From positions 1 through 14,559 of the forward strand of contig CAYNGH010000081.1 of assembly GCA_964396845.1 (NCBI GenBank): 14,559 nucleotides of DNA. Reading direction: 5' to 3'. Each line of letters starts with the position of its first letter. Within the stretch, counting starts at the first letter, position 1. The translations under genes and the position numbers were made by a program. The notes beneath the pieces were generated by a model. It was given only the letters and a program-made list of their open reading frames with translations. It made no database searches and was not told the origin of the DNA. This document shows, piece by piece, positions 1 through 8,100 of the stretch. This DNA comes from CAYNGH01 sp964396845 (GTDB lineage: Bacteria; Vulcanimicrobiota; JAJTBE01; CAYNGH01).

Positions 1-39
<39 letters not shown>

Positions 40-63
40 CTTATAGACCCCGGGACAAAAGAC

Positions 64-138
64 GGTGAGTGTAGCTCAGCTGGTCAGAGCGACGGTCTGT
101 GGAACCGTAGGTCGGGGGTTCAAGTCCCCTCACTCACC
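64..138 (+). tRNA. tRNA-His (anticodon GTG)
   Basis: A complete cloverleaf is visible. The acceptor GTGAGTG (65-71) pairs with CACTCAC (131-137). The anticodon stem ACGGT/ACCGT encloses CTGTGGA, giving anticodon GTG. The T arm is GGGGG-TTCAAGT-CCCCT. G64 supplies the extra G-1 that is the identity element of tRNA-His, and it faces discriminator C138. CCA is not encoded. The gene lies 24 bases after the preceding tRNA, so the two are probably one transcript ending at the hairpin just downstream. Confidence 0.97.
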
Positions 139-153
139 CTGACAAATAATAAC

Positions 154-190
154 AAACCCCGTGAACCGAAAGATTCCGGGGTTTTCTTTT
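154..190 (+). terminator. Intrinsic terminator after tRNA-His
   Basis: AAACCCCG (154-161) pairs perfectly with CGGGGTTT (177-184) across a 15-base loop. The stem runs into TTTTCTTTT (182-190). It begins 16 bases after the tRNA-His 3' end, as expected for the end of the tRNA transcript. Confidence 0.85.
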
Positions 191-275
191 AATTTTTCGG
201 CAATCCTGACTGCCAAGGTATTGATGGAGCAAGGCAATAAATCGACTTTAAAAACAGGCCATAACTACTCGTTAA

Positions 276-473
276 CTACTCGACTCGTTTTTTATCGATT
301 GGGCATACACCATCTTGTAAATCAAAACAATTATAGCTTTCGGCCCAGTCATCTCCTCCGACTGGCATGCGCCTTGTACATTTGTAATATTCAAAATCAT
401 CTAAAGGAAATTGACGATCTCCACCTGTTGCATAACTCGTCCCTTCAGACAAATATGGACACCTTTTTCCCAT
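276..473 (-). CDS. Small cysteine-rich hypothetical protein (65 aa)
   Basis: I do not recognise the family. The case for a real gene is a strong Shine-Dalgarno (AAAGGGGGG) about 8 bases before the ATG, in an otherwise AT-rich leader that also contains TATAAAAT-like -10 material. The protein has four cysteines (C5, C32, C49, C57), is acidic and aromatic in the middle, and ends in a short basic tail. It has no signal peptide or membrane segment. Four spaced cysteines would suit a small metal site or disulfides, but the spacing matches no motif I can name. It stands alone, convergent with the tRNA operon on the left and with no same-strand gene immediately next to it. Spurious translation is possible. 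Confidence 0.55.
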   Translation of the reverse strand: MGKRCPYLSEGTSYATGGDRQFPLDDFEYYKCTRRMPVGGDDWAESYNCFDLQDGVCPIDKKRVE

Positions 474-613
474 AATATCATCCCCCCCTTTTCAATCTCT
501 AACATCTTACATTTTAATTTTATAAAATCCTGCATAATGCAAAGAATAACTCATTTGCCAGGGGCTAAAGAACATTTTAATTTCGAGGAACCTTTCCTTT
601 TTAATTTGTAGTG

Positions 614-667
614 AGGGGAATGTTTCTCGGGATTGAATCCTTCCGAAATGTCCCATCATCGGGCCGA
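614..667 (+). repeat. Segment repeated in inverted orientation at 8614-8673
   Basis: Read on the plus strand this segment matches the reverse complement of 8614-8673. Shared blocks are GGGGAAT, TCGGGATT, ATCCTTCC and TCATCGGGCCGATT, in the same order and at similar spacing. The match is imperfect. The segment lies upstream of palindrome copy A but has the opposite relative orientation to that in copy B, so one copy has been rearranged. Confidence 0.6.
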
Positions 668-854
668 TTTATATGTTTTACTTATTCAAACCCTTTATAA
701 CAAAGTTCTCCAAACCTCAAAAAAGATAACTCACACCGAAACATTAACTACGGCCCGAAAGCTATATTCTACCGGTCATGACAATCCCGATCTATATTGG
801 GCACTTCCAAAGTGCTATAAAGAACTTCAACGAGGGCTTCGCCAGTTTTGGAAT

Positions 855-889
855 AGATTGCTTCGTCGCTATGGCTCCTGGCTATGACA
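855..889 (+). repeat. Copy of a dispersed repeat (GATTGCTTCGTCGCT type)
   Basis: The segment reads AGATTGCTTCGTCGCT followed by ATGGCTCCTGGCTATGACA, with GGCTTCGCCA just upstream (837-846). From memory it closely resembles an interspersed repeat common in many bacterial genomes, in which GATTGCTTCGTCGCT is followed by a CGCTCCTCGCAATGACA-like tail. A database search is needed to confirm the family. It accounts for the apparent coding sequence at the end of the 633-887 open frame. Confidence 0.5.
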
Positions 890-920
890 AGGTTCCGGCA
901 ATATTTTTTTACTTGTGATT

Positions 921-1036
921 AAGCAATATCAAGCATTATAATGCTTGATATTGTATGCCATAAAGCTTTTAGGAGGGGGTTCGGGGGAATCCCTTTTCAC
1001 TGAAAATGGTTCCCCCGAAAAACAAAAACAGAGGTT
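921..1036. repeat. Palindrome plus GC-rich hairpin repeat, copy A
   Basis: A perfect palindrome with 15-base arms and no loop occupies 924-953 (arm CAATATCAAGCATTA). It is followed by TAAAGCTTTT (961-970), AGGAGGGGG and a second inverted repeat: TTCGGGGGAA (980-989) against TTCCCCCGAA (1010-1019) with a 20-base loop. A further GGTTCCCCCGG follows at about 1033. The same arrangement recurs at 8514-8706, so this is a dispersed unit and not a gene-specific terminator. Confidence 0.8.
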
Positions 1037-1180
1037 CCCCCGGACTAACAAAAACAAACTAATATTCCACAATTTAAACGATATTTCAAGAAAGTTCAGT
1101 TTCTAAGGTGGGAGTTCAGACTGCCAGGAGTTACGAGATAAAGAAAATCGATTCTGACTACTTTGAAGAATCCTGATCCT

Positions 1181-3898
1181 TCATTTGCCCACTGCGTAAA
1201 TATTTCCGTCCTCAGAACCGACATACAAAGTGCCGTCGTGGCCCATTGCCGGAGATGAGAACACCGGGTCCCGGGTCATGAACTTCCACCGGAGTTCCCC
1301 GGCGGGAGTCAGACAATACAAGATCCCGTCATCGCTTCCCACATATACAAAGCCCTGGGAATCCACCGTGGGCGAGGAGATAATCTCCCCCCGGGTGGGA
1401 AATTTCCACAGGACTTCTCCGGCACGGCTTATGGCCCACAGTTTTCGATCCTCGCTTCCCACATAGATAATCTCTTCGTCGGGGGACAGGGCCGGTGAGG
1501 AGGTGATGTAATTGCCGGTGCGAACCCGAAAGAAAAGGTTTCCGTCGGGGGAAAGGCAGTAAAGATAGCGATCCTCACTGCCTGCATATATTCTGCCGTC
1601 GGAGCCCACCGCGGGAGATGAGTTGACCTTGTGGCCTGTCTGGTATTTCCATTTCAGACTGCCGTCGGGGTTGACCGCATATATATGGTGATCCTGGCTT
1701 CCCACATATATGGTGCCGTCAGGAGCCGTTGCAGGGGATGAGAACACCGGCCCGTCGGTCTTGAATTTCCATGGGATGGAGCCATCGGGGTTGAAGGCAT
1801 AAAGATGGCCGTCTTCACAGCCGGTGAGGATCATATCCCCGGTAATAAGCGGTGATGAGGTGAAGAAGAATCCTCCCTCTGCCTTCCATTTTTCTTTACC
1901 CTCGGGAGTCACCGCGTAAAAATGTCTGTCGTCGGAGCCGAAGTATATGGTGCCGTCAGGGGCGATGGCGGGAGTGGAACGGATGGGCAGACCCGTGGCA
2001 AACTTCCACTTCAGCCTGCCTGCACTGTCCAGGGCGTATAGATGCCGATCCTCGGCACCAAAATAGACTGAACCATCACCGTCAATAACAGCAGAGGCGA
2101 TTATCTTTGAGCCGGTATCGAATTTCCACCGGAGCAGAGGGGTTGACGGCCCTGCAACAGGGGCCTGCCCCCGGCGAAATTTATCCCCCCGGAACAGGGG
2201 CCATGGAGGATCCGTGATTGCTTCGGGGATTTCCGGCGGTTGCGGAGCCAATCCCCCTGCAATCTGAAGGAGTTTTTTTATCCGGGAATCCCCTGAATTG
2301 ATGACATCGGCTTCCTCCCAAAGCTCAAATCCCGCCTGGGGCCGGCCATCCCGGCAGTGAATCAACCCCGTCAAGATCAAGCCATCCGCCCTGTCACCGG
2401 GAGGAAGATTCTCAAGGCTTTCCCGGGCTTCATCCAGAGAACCATCTCTGAGTTGCTCAAGGATCTCCTCTATTCCCGATGCCGGAGATCCTGCAAATTT
2501 ATAATAATGCAATGGCCGACGGCGCAGAGCATCAAGAAGAATAAAGTTGCCGGGATAAGGCCATCGGCGGTTTTTTGGCAAATTTAATGAAAGTTTCTCC
2601 CCCAGCCCTTCATCCACCGCCACGGTAAGCCTGCCGTTATAAGGAGAACTGCCGGCGTAAAAGAAAATCCCCGGGGAATCCTGAAGCATCCCTTGAATCT
2701 CTTCTCTGTCCAAATCCACAAGGCATATGGGCATAGCTCCTCCCGGCAGGGCCAGTATCTCTCTGCTTCCCCATATGTTCTCATCGGGCAGGTCGAACCG
2801 ATCCCCGTCCAGAAGGATTCCCCCGGCCCCGGTAGTTTCCATCAGGGCATTCCCGGTGATCCTCAGGACATCTTCCCGGCGGATCCCACCGGGGGCAAGG
2901 AAAACAAAACCTTCCCGGAGCTCCACAAACAGACCCCGGTAAACCACGGAAAACCGGTGCTGAGCATCTAAAATCACATTGAGGACAGCTCCCGGCGGAA
3001 GCTTGTCGGTGGGGATAACCTGCTCAACCACAGCCCGAACCTGCCACAGATCATCAGGGGTTTTCCTGAAGAGCCTGAGCTTCCCGATGTGAAACCGGGA
3101 ATCCACCGGCGGTGCCACAGGGGTTCCGTGGAGATGAAAAATGCCGTGATAGTCCGTTGAGCCATGAAACCCTCCGGGGATTATTACGTCCGGGGTTTTG
3201 ATAACATCAGAAGACAGATTGACAACCCCGCCGGGGGCCAGAAGAACCTTCAGGGAAGCCCTTGAAGACTGCATATCTCCCAAAGTATCCTTGAAAACAG
3301 AATCCGGTGACATCTCCCTGCAATATCCGGGTGGCAGGCAGAAAAACTCCACTGCCATTTCTCCTTTTTTCACCTGAACCCTGGATTTCAGGGGAGTTCT
3401 GCGGTCTTCCCCATAATCGGGAAATAACTGGGCAAAACCCATGAGGGGTATCGTTTCCGGCAGAACATTAATAGCTTCTGTCCCCAGGAGGTAATCTTCA
3501 TCTCCCAGAGCAACAAGACAGTTGGGAAACTCCGCCATCAAACGCTGGGCGGGAAGCCCTCCCATCAGCCGGGATAAAGACACCGGCCCTGACAGGCTGT
3601 TGCCCAGATCCACAATAAAAACCGGCTCATTTCGATTTTCTGCTTCCGCCTTCAGCCGTGAAATGTTCATAAAGACCCGGGCTGAATCTCCCGGGGTGAT
3701 GCCATCCACCGATTCCCTGACAGTGGAGGGATGAATCTTCCCCTGAAGGCCGGCAGTATAAAGAATGGTCAGGCTTTCCTCAAACCGGCGGGGTTCAGGC
3801 CGGGGTGGGCCGGAAATCAGCATGAATATTACAACCAACCCGAAGACCACGGCAAAGGTGACAAAAATATGCTTGTTGGTGATCTGCAGTTGTTTCAT
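1181..3898 (-). CDS. Membrane-anchored degenerate UshA-like phosphoesterase with TPR-like segment and PQQ-like beta-propeller (905 aa)
   Basis: Residues 10-29 form one hydrophobic segment after a short basic start, so the protein is probably tethered to the inner membrane facing the periplasm. Residues 43-275 follow the fold landmarks of the UshA/5'-nucleotidase metallophosphoesterases, but the metal ligands are replaced: YTAGLQG (47-53) stands for HTNDLHG, DLGN (97-100) for DAGD, GDED (132-135) for GNHE, and GGFHG (242-246) for GGHSH. Catalysis by the usual mechanism is therefore unlikely. Residues 300-455 may be a diverged 5'-nucleotidase C-terminal domain. Residues 475-545 look TPR-like. 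From about 589 to the end there are eight repeats of about 40 residues with WKF, SSPA, DGTIYVGS and LYA signatures, enough for one eight-bladed PQQ-like propeller. The propeller shows no enzyme signature, so it is more likely a binding or sensing scaffold. The Shine-Dalgarno is weak, but a good promoter lies just upstream. The biological role is unknown. Confidence 0.85.
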   Translation of the reverse strand: MKQLQITNKHIFVTFAVVFGLVVIFMLISGPPRPEPRRFEESLTILYTAGLQGKIHPSTVRESVDGITPGDSARVFMNISRLKAEAENRNEPVFIVDLGNSLSGPVSLSRLMGGLPAQRLMAEFPNCLVALGDEDYLLGTEAINVLPETIPLMGFAQLFPDYGEDRRTPLKSRVQVKKGEMAVEFFCLPPGYCREMSPDSVFKDTLGDMQSSRASLKVLLAPGGVVNLSSDVIKTPDVIIPGGFHGSTDYHGIFHLHGTPVAPPVDSRFHIGKLRLFRKTPDDLWQVRAVVEQVIPTDKLPPGAVLNVILDAQHRFSVVYRGLFVELREGFVFLAPGGIRREDVLRITGNALMETTGAGGILLDGDRFDLPDENIWGSREILALPGGAMPICLVDLDREEIQGMLQDSPGIFFYAGSSPYNGRLTVAVDEGLGEKLSLNLPKNRRWPYPGNFILLDALRRRPLHYYKFAGSPASGIEEILEQLRDGSLDEARESLENLPPGDRADGLILTGLIHCRDGRPQAGFELWEEADVINSGDSRIKKLLQIAGGLAPQPPEIPEAITDPPWPLFRGDKFRRGQAPVAGPSTPLLRWKFDTGSKIIASAVIDGDGSVYFGAEDRHLYALDSAGRLKWKFATGLPIRSTPAIAPDGTIYFGSDDRHFYAVTPEGKEKWKAEGGFFFTSSPLITGDMILTGCEDGHLYAFNPDGSIPWKFKTDGPVFSSPATAPDGTIYVGSQDHHIYAVNPDGSLKWKYQTGHKVNSSPAVGSDGRIYAGSEDRYLYCLSPDGNLFFRVRTGNYITSSPALSPDEEIIYVGSEDRKLWAISRAGEVLWKFPTRGEIISSPTVDSQGFVYVGSDDGILYCLTPAGELRWKFMTRDPVFSSPAMGHDGTLYVGSEDGNIYAVGK

Positions 3899-3928
3899 GA
3901 TAAAAAAAAGATAAACCTGAACAAGTAA

Positions 3929-3957
3929 AGTATAGATGAAGGGGCCGGTCTTTTCAA
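3929..3957 (-). promoter_or_regulatory. Sigma70-type promoter for the propeller gene
   Basis: On the minus strand TTGAAA (3957-3952) and TATACT (3934-3929) are separated by exactly 17 bases. The -10 ends 30 bases before the ATG at 3898. It sits in the 69-base gap after the exonuclease gene, so the propeller gene can be transcribed independently. Confidence 0.65.
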
Positions 3958-3967
3958 GGCTTGTCTG

Positions 3968-4723
3968 TCAGTAGTCGATCTTCACCAGGTAATCATACAG
4001 ACGATCTGCCAGCACCGCCAGATTTTCTGTGTCGTTGCGGTTATGCTGAATCAGAAGATCCAGGGATTCCTTGTTCCCTTCAATATAATTCTCCCACAAA
4101 TGCACAGCATGGCAACCGTCCAGGGACGCCACATCCTCATCCCTGGTAATGCCGAAATGCTTCTCCATATCCTTCAGGCCCCGCCCCATCTCAAGCTTCC
4201 TTCCGATAAAGGACAAATCAAAATGCAACCCGCAGAAGTCAATATCGGGATACTTGTATTTAAGAAAAGGTATGTCAAACTTCAGCCCATAATGGGAAAC
4301 AATCATATCAAAAGGGGACAGAAGGGTTCGAATATTCTCCGCGGTCAGGTCAACCCCGGCGATCAGGGCCTGATGGTAGGATCCGTCAAAAATCCCCACC
4401 ACGGTGACCTCATCGTTGAAAAACTGCAGTCCCGTTGTTTCAATGTCCATATAACAGAGGCGTCTTTCGTCCTTGAGCCTCCGGTAAAGCCTCCAATGAC
4501 TGCTGGGGGGGATATTTTTTGCAAAATATCTGTATTCCTTGTTTTCCAGGGCTTCAGACATTTCCCGGAGCTGGTTGTCAACGGCAGATTTCACATCATC
4601 GGGGATACCCTCCACCGATTCCCTCTCCAAAAAGTCACTCCATGTCCTTATTCCCCTGCGGTGCATCTCCCGCTGAAGCTCCCGGTTGAAACCATGAAGA
4701 AACTTGAAACTCTGCTCTATCAT
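3968..4723 (-). CDS. RNase H-like (DEDD) exonuclease, YprB family (251 aa)
   Basis: Residues 90-245 fit the RNase H-like exonuclease fold of the YprB / RNase_H_2 family. Motif I is YMDIETTGL with D93 and E95. Motif II is in SHYGLKFDIPF with D150. An internal DL is at 169-170, and the C-terminal motif is HNRNDTENL with D231. These acidic residues coordinate the two metals in DEDD nucleases, so the enzyme should be active on DNA or RNA ends, but the substrate cannot be read from sequence. The first 85 residues are a helical, charged extension common in the family. The ATG has AGGG about 10 bases upstream. The preceding same-strand gene ends in a hairpin, so this gene probably has its own transcript. 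Confidence 0.85.
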   Translation of the reverse strand: MIEQSFKFLHGFNRELQREMHRRGIRTWSDFLERESVEGIPDDVKSAVDNQLREMSEALENKEYRYFAKNIPPSSHWRLYRRLKDERRLCYMDIETTGLQFFNDEVTVVGIFDGSYHQALIAGVDLTAENIRTLLSPFDMIVSHYGLKFDIPFLKYKYPDIDFCGLHFDLSFIGRKLEMGRGLKDMEKHFGITRDEDVASLDGCHAVHLWENYIEGNKESLDLLIQHNRNDTENLAVLADRLYDYLVKIDY

Positions 4724-4802
4724 TATTCATCATCCCTGTTATTGCATATCAGGTATTTGATTATCTGCCCCGGGGCAATTCCCTTCACCCACAGTTGATA
4801 AA

Positions 4803-4827
4803 GGAGGGGCAGACAGACCGCCCCTCC
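4803..4827 (-). terminator. Probable terminator of the TPR/SEC-C gene
   Basis: GGAGGGGC and GCCCCTCC form an 8-bp stem with a 9-base loop, 11 bases after the stop codon at 4838. On the minus strand the stem is followed only by TTTATC, so the T-run is short. It may act as a weak terminator or mRNA 3' end stabiliser. Confidence 0.6.
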
Positions 4828-4837
4828 CCTTATACCG

Positions 4838-5968
4838 TCAGACCTGTGCCCCGTGGCATTTCTTGTATTTTTTGCCACTGCCGCAGGGGCAGGAATCGTT
4901 GCGCCCCACCTTCATATTGAGATAAGGGTTGATCATGCCGATGACTTTCTTCAGATCCGGATTGGCAGGGTCATAGGGAACTGCCCGGCGGAAATGCTCC
5001 AGGGCGGTTTTTTCGTCGCCACGGCTCAGGTAGATAAACCCGGCTCCTTCCTGAGTGTAGGCATAATCACGTTCCGCGTCCAGGGATTCCTCCAGCAGAG
5101 TATCCGCCTGGGAACTCTTCCCCAGAACTTCTGCTGAGGCAGCCAAATTCATCATCAAACAGACCTTGGTGTTTACATCCCTGAATACCCTGTAGCTGGC
5201 AAACTCTTCATCCTTGAAGGAAGGCTTGCAATACACCATAAACTGGATGGATCGATCTTCCTCGGGAACCCGCATGTCGGCTTTGATCCCCTCGTCAAAG
5301 AGGTCATATGCCTTCTGGTGGTTGCCCTTCAAGTATTCCAAAACCCCAAGATTATTCAAGGTGATATGAATTTCAGAGGATTCCTCATCCCGGCGAAGTT
5401 TCAAGGCTTCTTCCAACCTCTGGTGGGCCTTTTCCAGGTCGTTATTCTCGATGAGCAGGAATGCCTGGTTATTGAACACCTCACTGGTCCGGGTTCCTTT
5501 CTCGATGGCATCTTCATACTCGGCGATGGCTTCATCCAGGCTTCCTTTCCAGTAATGGGTCTTGGCCAGACGATCCGATGCGATGCCGATACGACGTTTG
5601 TCGCCCATCTTTTCAAAGTAGCCCTTGGATTCCTGATACATGTCCCCAGCGTCAGAAAACTTATCCTGGGCTTCCAGACATTCACCCATGTGATACGAAG
5701 TCCGCCCCATGCCGTCGAGATCGTTTATCTTGCGGAAAATCCGGCCCGCATCCCGGTACGACTCCAGAGCCTCCTCGGTCTTGTTGTATTCCTGAAACCT
5801 CTCACCGTTTCTCTCAAGCCGTATGGCCCGTTCCTGTTCTTTTAACTGCTTTTCAGTAAACTCCGGCTTCCAGGTTATCTCATCAGAACCGCCGGGTTGC
5901 AGGGGTTTTTCTTCCCTCTCCCTTGCCGGGGTTTCCCTGGTAAGGGTGTTGGATAAATCGTCGCTCAC
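4838..5968 (-). CDS. TPR protein with C-terminal SEC-C zinc motif (376 aa)
   Basis: The N-terminal 45 residues are charged and low in complexity. Residues 45-345 form a run of tetratricopeptide repeats, with recurring A-x-x-x-Y/F and G-x-x-x-x-A patterns such as GSLDEAIAEYEDAIEKG (142-158), GNHQKAYDLFDEGI (215-228) and GDEKTALEHFRRAV (317-330). The C-terminus is a complete SEC-C motif, VGRNDSCPCGSGKKYKKCHG (354-373), with zinc ligands C360, C362, C371 and H372. The same motif binds SecB and ribosomes at the end of SecA, and elsewhere serves as a generic small zinc module. A soluble scaffold or chaperone-associated role is likely, but the partner is unknown. The start is GTG at 5968, chosen because AAGGAG lies about 10 bases upstream. 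A hairpin follows the stop. Confidence 0.85.
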   Translation of the reverse strand: MSDDLSNTLTRETPAREREEKPLQPGGSDEITWKPEFTEKQLKEQERAIRLERNGERFQEYNKTEEALESYRDAGRIFRKINDLDGMGRTSYHMGECLEAQDKFSDAGDMYQESKGYFEKMGDKRRIGIASDRLAKTHYWKGSLDEAIAEYEDAIEKGTRTSEVFNNQAFLLIENNDLEKAHQRLEEALKLRRDEESSEIHITLNNLGVLEYLKGNHQKAYDLFDEGIKADMRVPEEDRSIQFMVYCKPSFKDEEFASYRVFRDVNTKVCLMMNLAASAEVLGKSSQADTLLEESLDAERDYAYTQEGAGFIYLSRGDEKTALEHFRRAVPYDPANPDLKKVIGMINPYLNMKVGRNDSCPCGSGKKYKKCHGAQV

Positions 5969-6138
5969 CTTATATGATCTCCTTTCATTTCCTTATATGC
6001 AAACTCTTGAATTCTTCACAAAAACAATCGTTTCCGCCGGGGCGCCGGCCCAAAATGCCTGCCGGATACCCGGAGAAACTGCCAGTATATTCTATGACCG
6101 GGGTTATTTACCTCTTGGGAGAAATCGAACCCGAAAAA

Positions 6139-8100
6139 TCATCCGCATCGTGAATATCCGCAGTGCTGACACAGGGAACAAGCCCCCAGCACAACAGTTC
6201 CCTTGCCGCATTCTGGGCAGGGGATCTCTCCCGGTGTAATGGTTGGAATAATCAAGCCTTCCCCGCCGTCAGCGTCAAATTCCTGGGTGTTGTCGCCGGA
6301 GTGGCTCAGGGCATTATCACTCTGTCCATCTCCCATGGTGATGACCTGTTTTGAAAGGCATCCATAACGAAAAACCGTTATCCCCTTGCATCCTGCGCCA
6401 TGGGCATCCCGGAAAACCCTCTCCACATCCTCCGGGGTGGCATCCCCAGGCAGGTTGATGGTTTTGGATACGCTCATATCCGTATGATTCTGAAAAGAGG
6501 CCTGCATAAGAACATGATTGCGGGCAGGTATATCCAATGCAGTAACAAACAGCTTCCTCACTTGGGGAGGAATCTCATTAAAAGCCTGAAGAGTTCCGGC
6601 CCGGGCAACTCTTTCCAGAAGATCCCTGCTGTAAAAACCCTGTTCCCGGGCCACCCTCTCAAACCGTGGGTTAACTTCCAGCAGTTTTGTCCCCTCCAGG
6701 ACAGTCCGGTGAAATGCTACACCGAACAGGGGTTCAATCCCAGGGGAGCATCCAGATATGATGGAAAGGGTCCCTGTGGGAGCAATGCTGGTAACACAGG
6801 CATTTCTAAGAGGAGTATCGGGGAAGAAAACTGACTGCTCCCAGTTTCGAAAACATCCTCTCTCCCGGGCGAGATTTTTGGAGGCTTCTTTTGCTTCCCG
6901 CTGAACAAAGGCCATGATGGAGTCGGCTAACTTAACCCCCCGGGGTTCGCCATAGGGAATCCCCAGGTCAATGAGTAAATCTGCAAAGCCCATCACTCCC
7001 AGCCCGATCTTGCGGTTACCCAGGGTCATCTGTCGAATCTGGGGAATCAGAGGAACATAATCGTTGACATCAATAACATCATCCAGAAATCGAACCGCAA
7101 GGTGAACTGTGTCCCGCAAACGGGAAAAATCGATCCCTTCATTGACGACAAACCGGTTCAGGTTTATGGATCCCAGGTTGCAGGCTTCAAAAGGCAACAG
7201 ACAAGCCTCACCACAGGGATTGGTGGACTCGATGGCTCCCAGCCGGGGAGTGGGATTGTCCCGGTTAATCCGATCCAAAAACAACAACCCCGGATCCCCG
7301 CCAATCCAGGCATTTTTTACTATGTTATCCCACACTCTCCGAGCGGGAAGACTGCCGGAAACTTTGCCGGACCGGGGATTGACAAGATCATAATCAATAT
7401 TCCCGTCCACTGCCCGCATGAATGCATCGGTTATCCCCACGGATATGTTGAAATTGGAAAAAACCCCTTCCATCTGCTTGGAGTTGATAAACTCAAGAAT
7501 ATCCGGGTGATCCACCTTGAGAACCCCCATGTTGGCGCCCCGGCGACGGCCTCCCTGTTTAACTGTTTCTGTGGCTTCGTTGAAGACCTTCATAAAAGAG
7601 ATGGGGCCGCTGGAAACACCGCTGGTAGTCTTGACCCGGTCCCCCGCGGGACGAAGCCGGGAAAAACTGTAACCCACCCCGCCGCCGCTTTTCTGAATAA
7701 GGGCCGCCTGCTTCACTGCTTCGAATATTTCCGGCATGGAATCCCCCACGGGAATGACGAAACAAGCTGAGAGCTGGCCCTCGGAAAGACCGGCATTCAT
7801 GAGAGTCGGAGAATTAGGAAGAAAGTGAAGTCCTGCCATTAAATCATAAAACAGATCTTCATACCTGGACGCCTGCTCCCGACCGCCATATTTGAGTTCA
7901 GCACAGGCCACGGTCTGGGCAACCCGGTGAAACATCTCGTCACAGGTTTCCACCACTTCGCCCTTGAGGTTCTTCTTCAAATACCGGGCCTTCAAGACTG
8001 TTTCTGCATTACTGGAAACCTGGGGTTTCTTCCGGGGTCTGCTCCTTGTGTCATTAAAAATCAGGGGCAGTTGTAATTCTTCGATATCCACGTAAGCCAT
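6139..8100 (-). CDS. nrdJ: Adenosylcobalamin-dependent (class II) ribonucleoside reductase
   Basis: Reduces ribonucleotides to deoxyribonucleotides with a cobalamin-derived radical and needs no oxygen. The 653 residues carry the class II signatures. NPCGE (294-298) contains the catalytic N, thiyl-radical Cys C296 and E298. C307 in EACNLGSINL lies 11 residues on, the spacing known for the reducing-pair cysteine of Thermotoga NrdJ. Its partner is C113 in SACFVIPV. The C-terminus has a zinc-ribbon-like tail, CPEC (628-631) and CSLCQHC (641-647), which would hand electrons from thioredoxin to the active site. The N-terminus shows no obvious ATP-cone, so allosteric activity control may be absent. 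The ATG has GGGAAG upstream. No cobalamin riboswitch or convincing NrdR box was found in the leader. Confidence 0.95.
   Translation of the reverse strand: MAYVDIEELQLPLIFNDTRSRPRKKPQVSSNAETVLKARYLKKNLKGEVVETCDEMFHRVAQTVACAELKYGGREQASRYEDLFYDLMAGLHFLPNSPTLMNAGLSEGQLSACFVIPVGDSMPEIFEAVKQAALIQKSGGGVGYSFSRLRPAGDRVKTTSGVSSGPISFMKVFNEATETVKQGGRRRGANMGVLKVDHPDILEFINSKQMEGVFSNFNISVGITDAFMRAVDGNIDYDLVNPRSGKVSGSLPARRVWDNIVKNAWIGGDPGLLFLDRINRDNPTPRLGAIESTNPCGEACLLPFEACNLGSINLNRFVVNEGIDFSRLRDTVHLAVRFLDDVIDVNDYVPLIPQIRQMTLGNRKIGLGVMGFADLLIDLGIPYGEPRGVKLADSIMAFVQREAKEASKNLARERGCFRNWEQSVFFPDTPLRNACVTSIAPTGTLSIISGCSPGIEPLFGVAFHRTVLEGTKLLEVNPRFERVAREQGFYSRDLLERVARAGTLQAFNEIPPQVRKLFVTALDIPARNHVLMQASFQNHTDMSVSKTINLPGDATPEDVERVFRDAHGAGCKGITVFRYGCLSKQVITMGDGQSDNALSHSGDNTQEFDADGGEGLIIPTITPGEIPCPECGKGTVVLGACSLCQHCGYSRCG

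Larger units (their letters stand above)
474..1180. other. Gene-poor, repeat-rich intergenic region
   Basis: No convincing gene lies between the small cysteine-rich protein and the propeller gene. An open frame at 633-887 has no Shine-Dalgarno, and both its ends coincide with repeat sequence. The stretch holds at least three repeat pieces, listed separately: an inverted match to 8614-8673, a copy of a dispersed repeat near 855-889, and the palindrome plus hairpin unit at 921-1036. The last 140 bases (1040-1180) show nothing I can assign. No clear terminator for the leftward propeller gene is visible. Confidence 0.7.

Noticed and set aside
161..475. Plus-strand open frame of 104 codons
   Set aside because: It starts inside the tRNA-His terminator, has no ribosome site, and overlaps the better-supported small gene on the other strand.
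633..887. Plus-strand open frame of 84 codons
   Set aside because: No Shine-Dalgarno. Its start lies in the segment repeated at 8614-8673, and its end (LLRRYGSWL) is the usual translation of the GATTGCTTCGTCGCT-type dispersed repeat.
4043..4798. Long plus-strand open frame opposite the exonuclease gene
   Set aside because: It is antisense to a gene with intact catalytic motifs, has no Shine-Dalgarno and shows no domain.
6000..6138. Terminator after nrdJ
   Set aside because: GC-rich inverted pieces near 6036-6050 form only a short imperfect stem, and the nearest T-run on the minus strand is separated from it.
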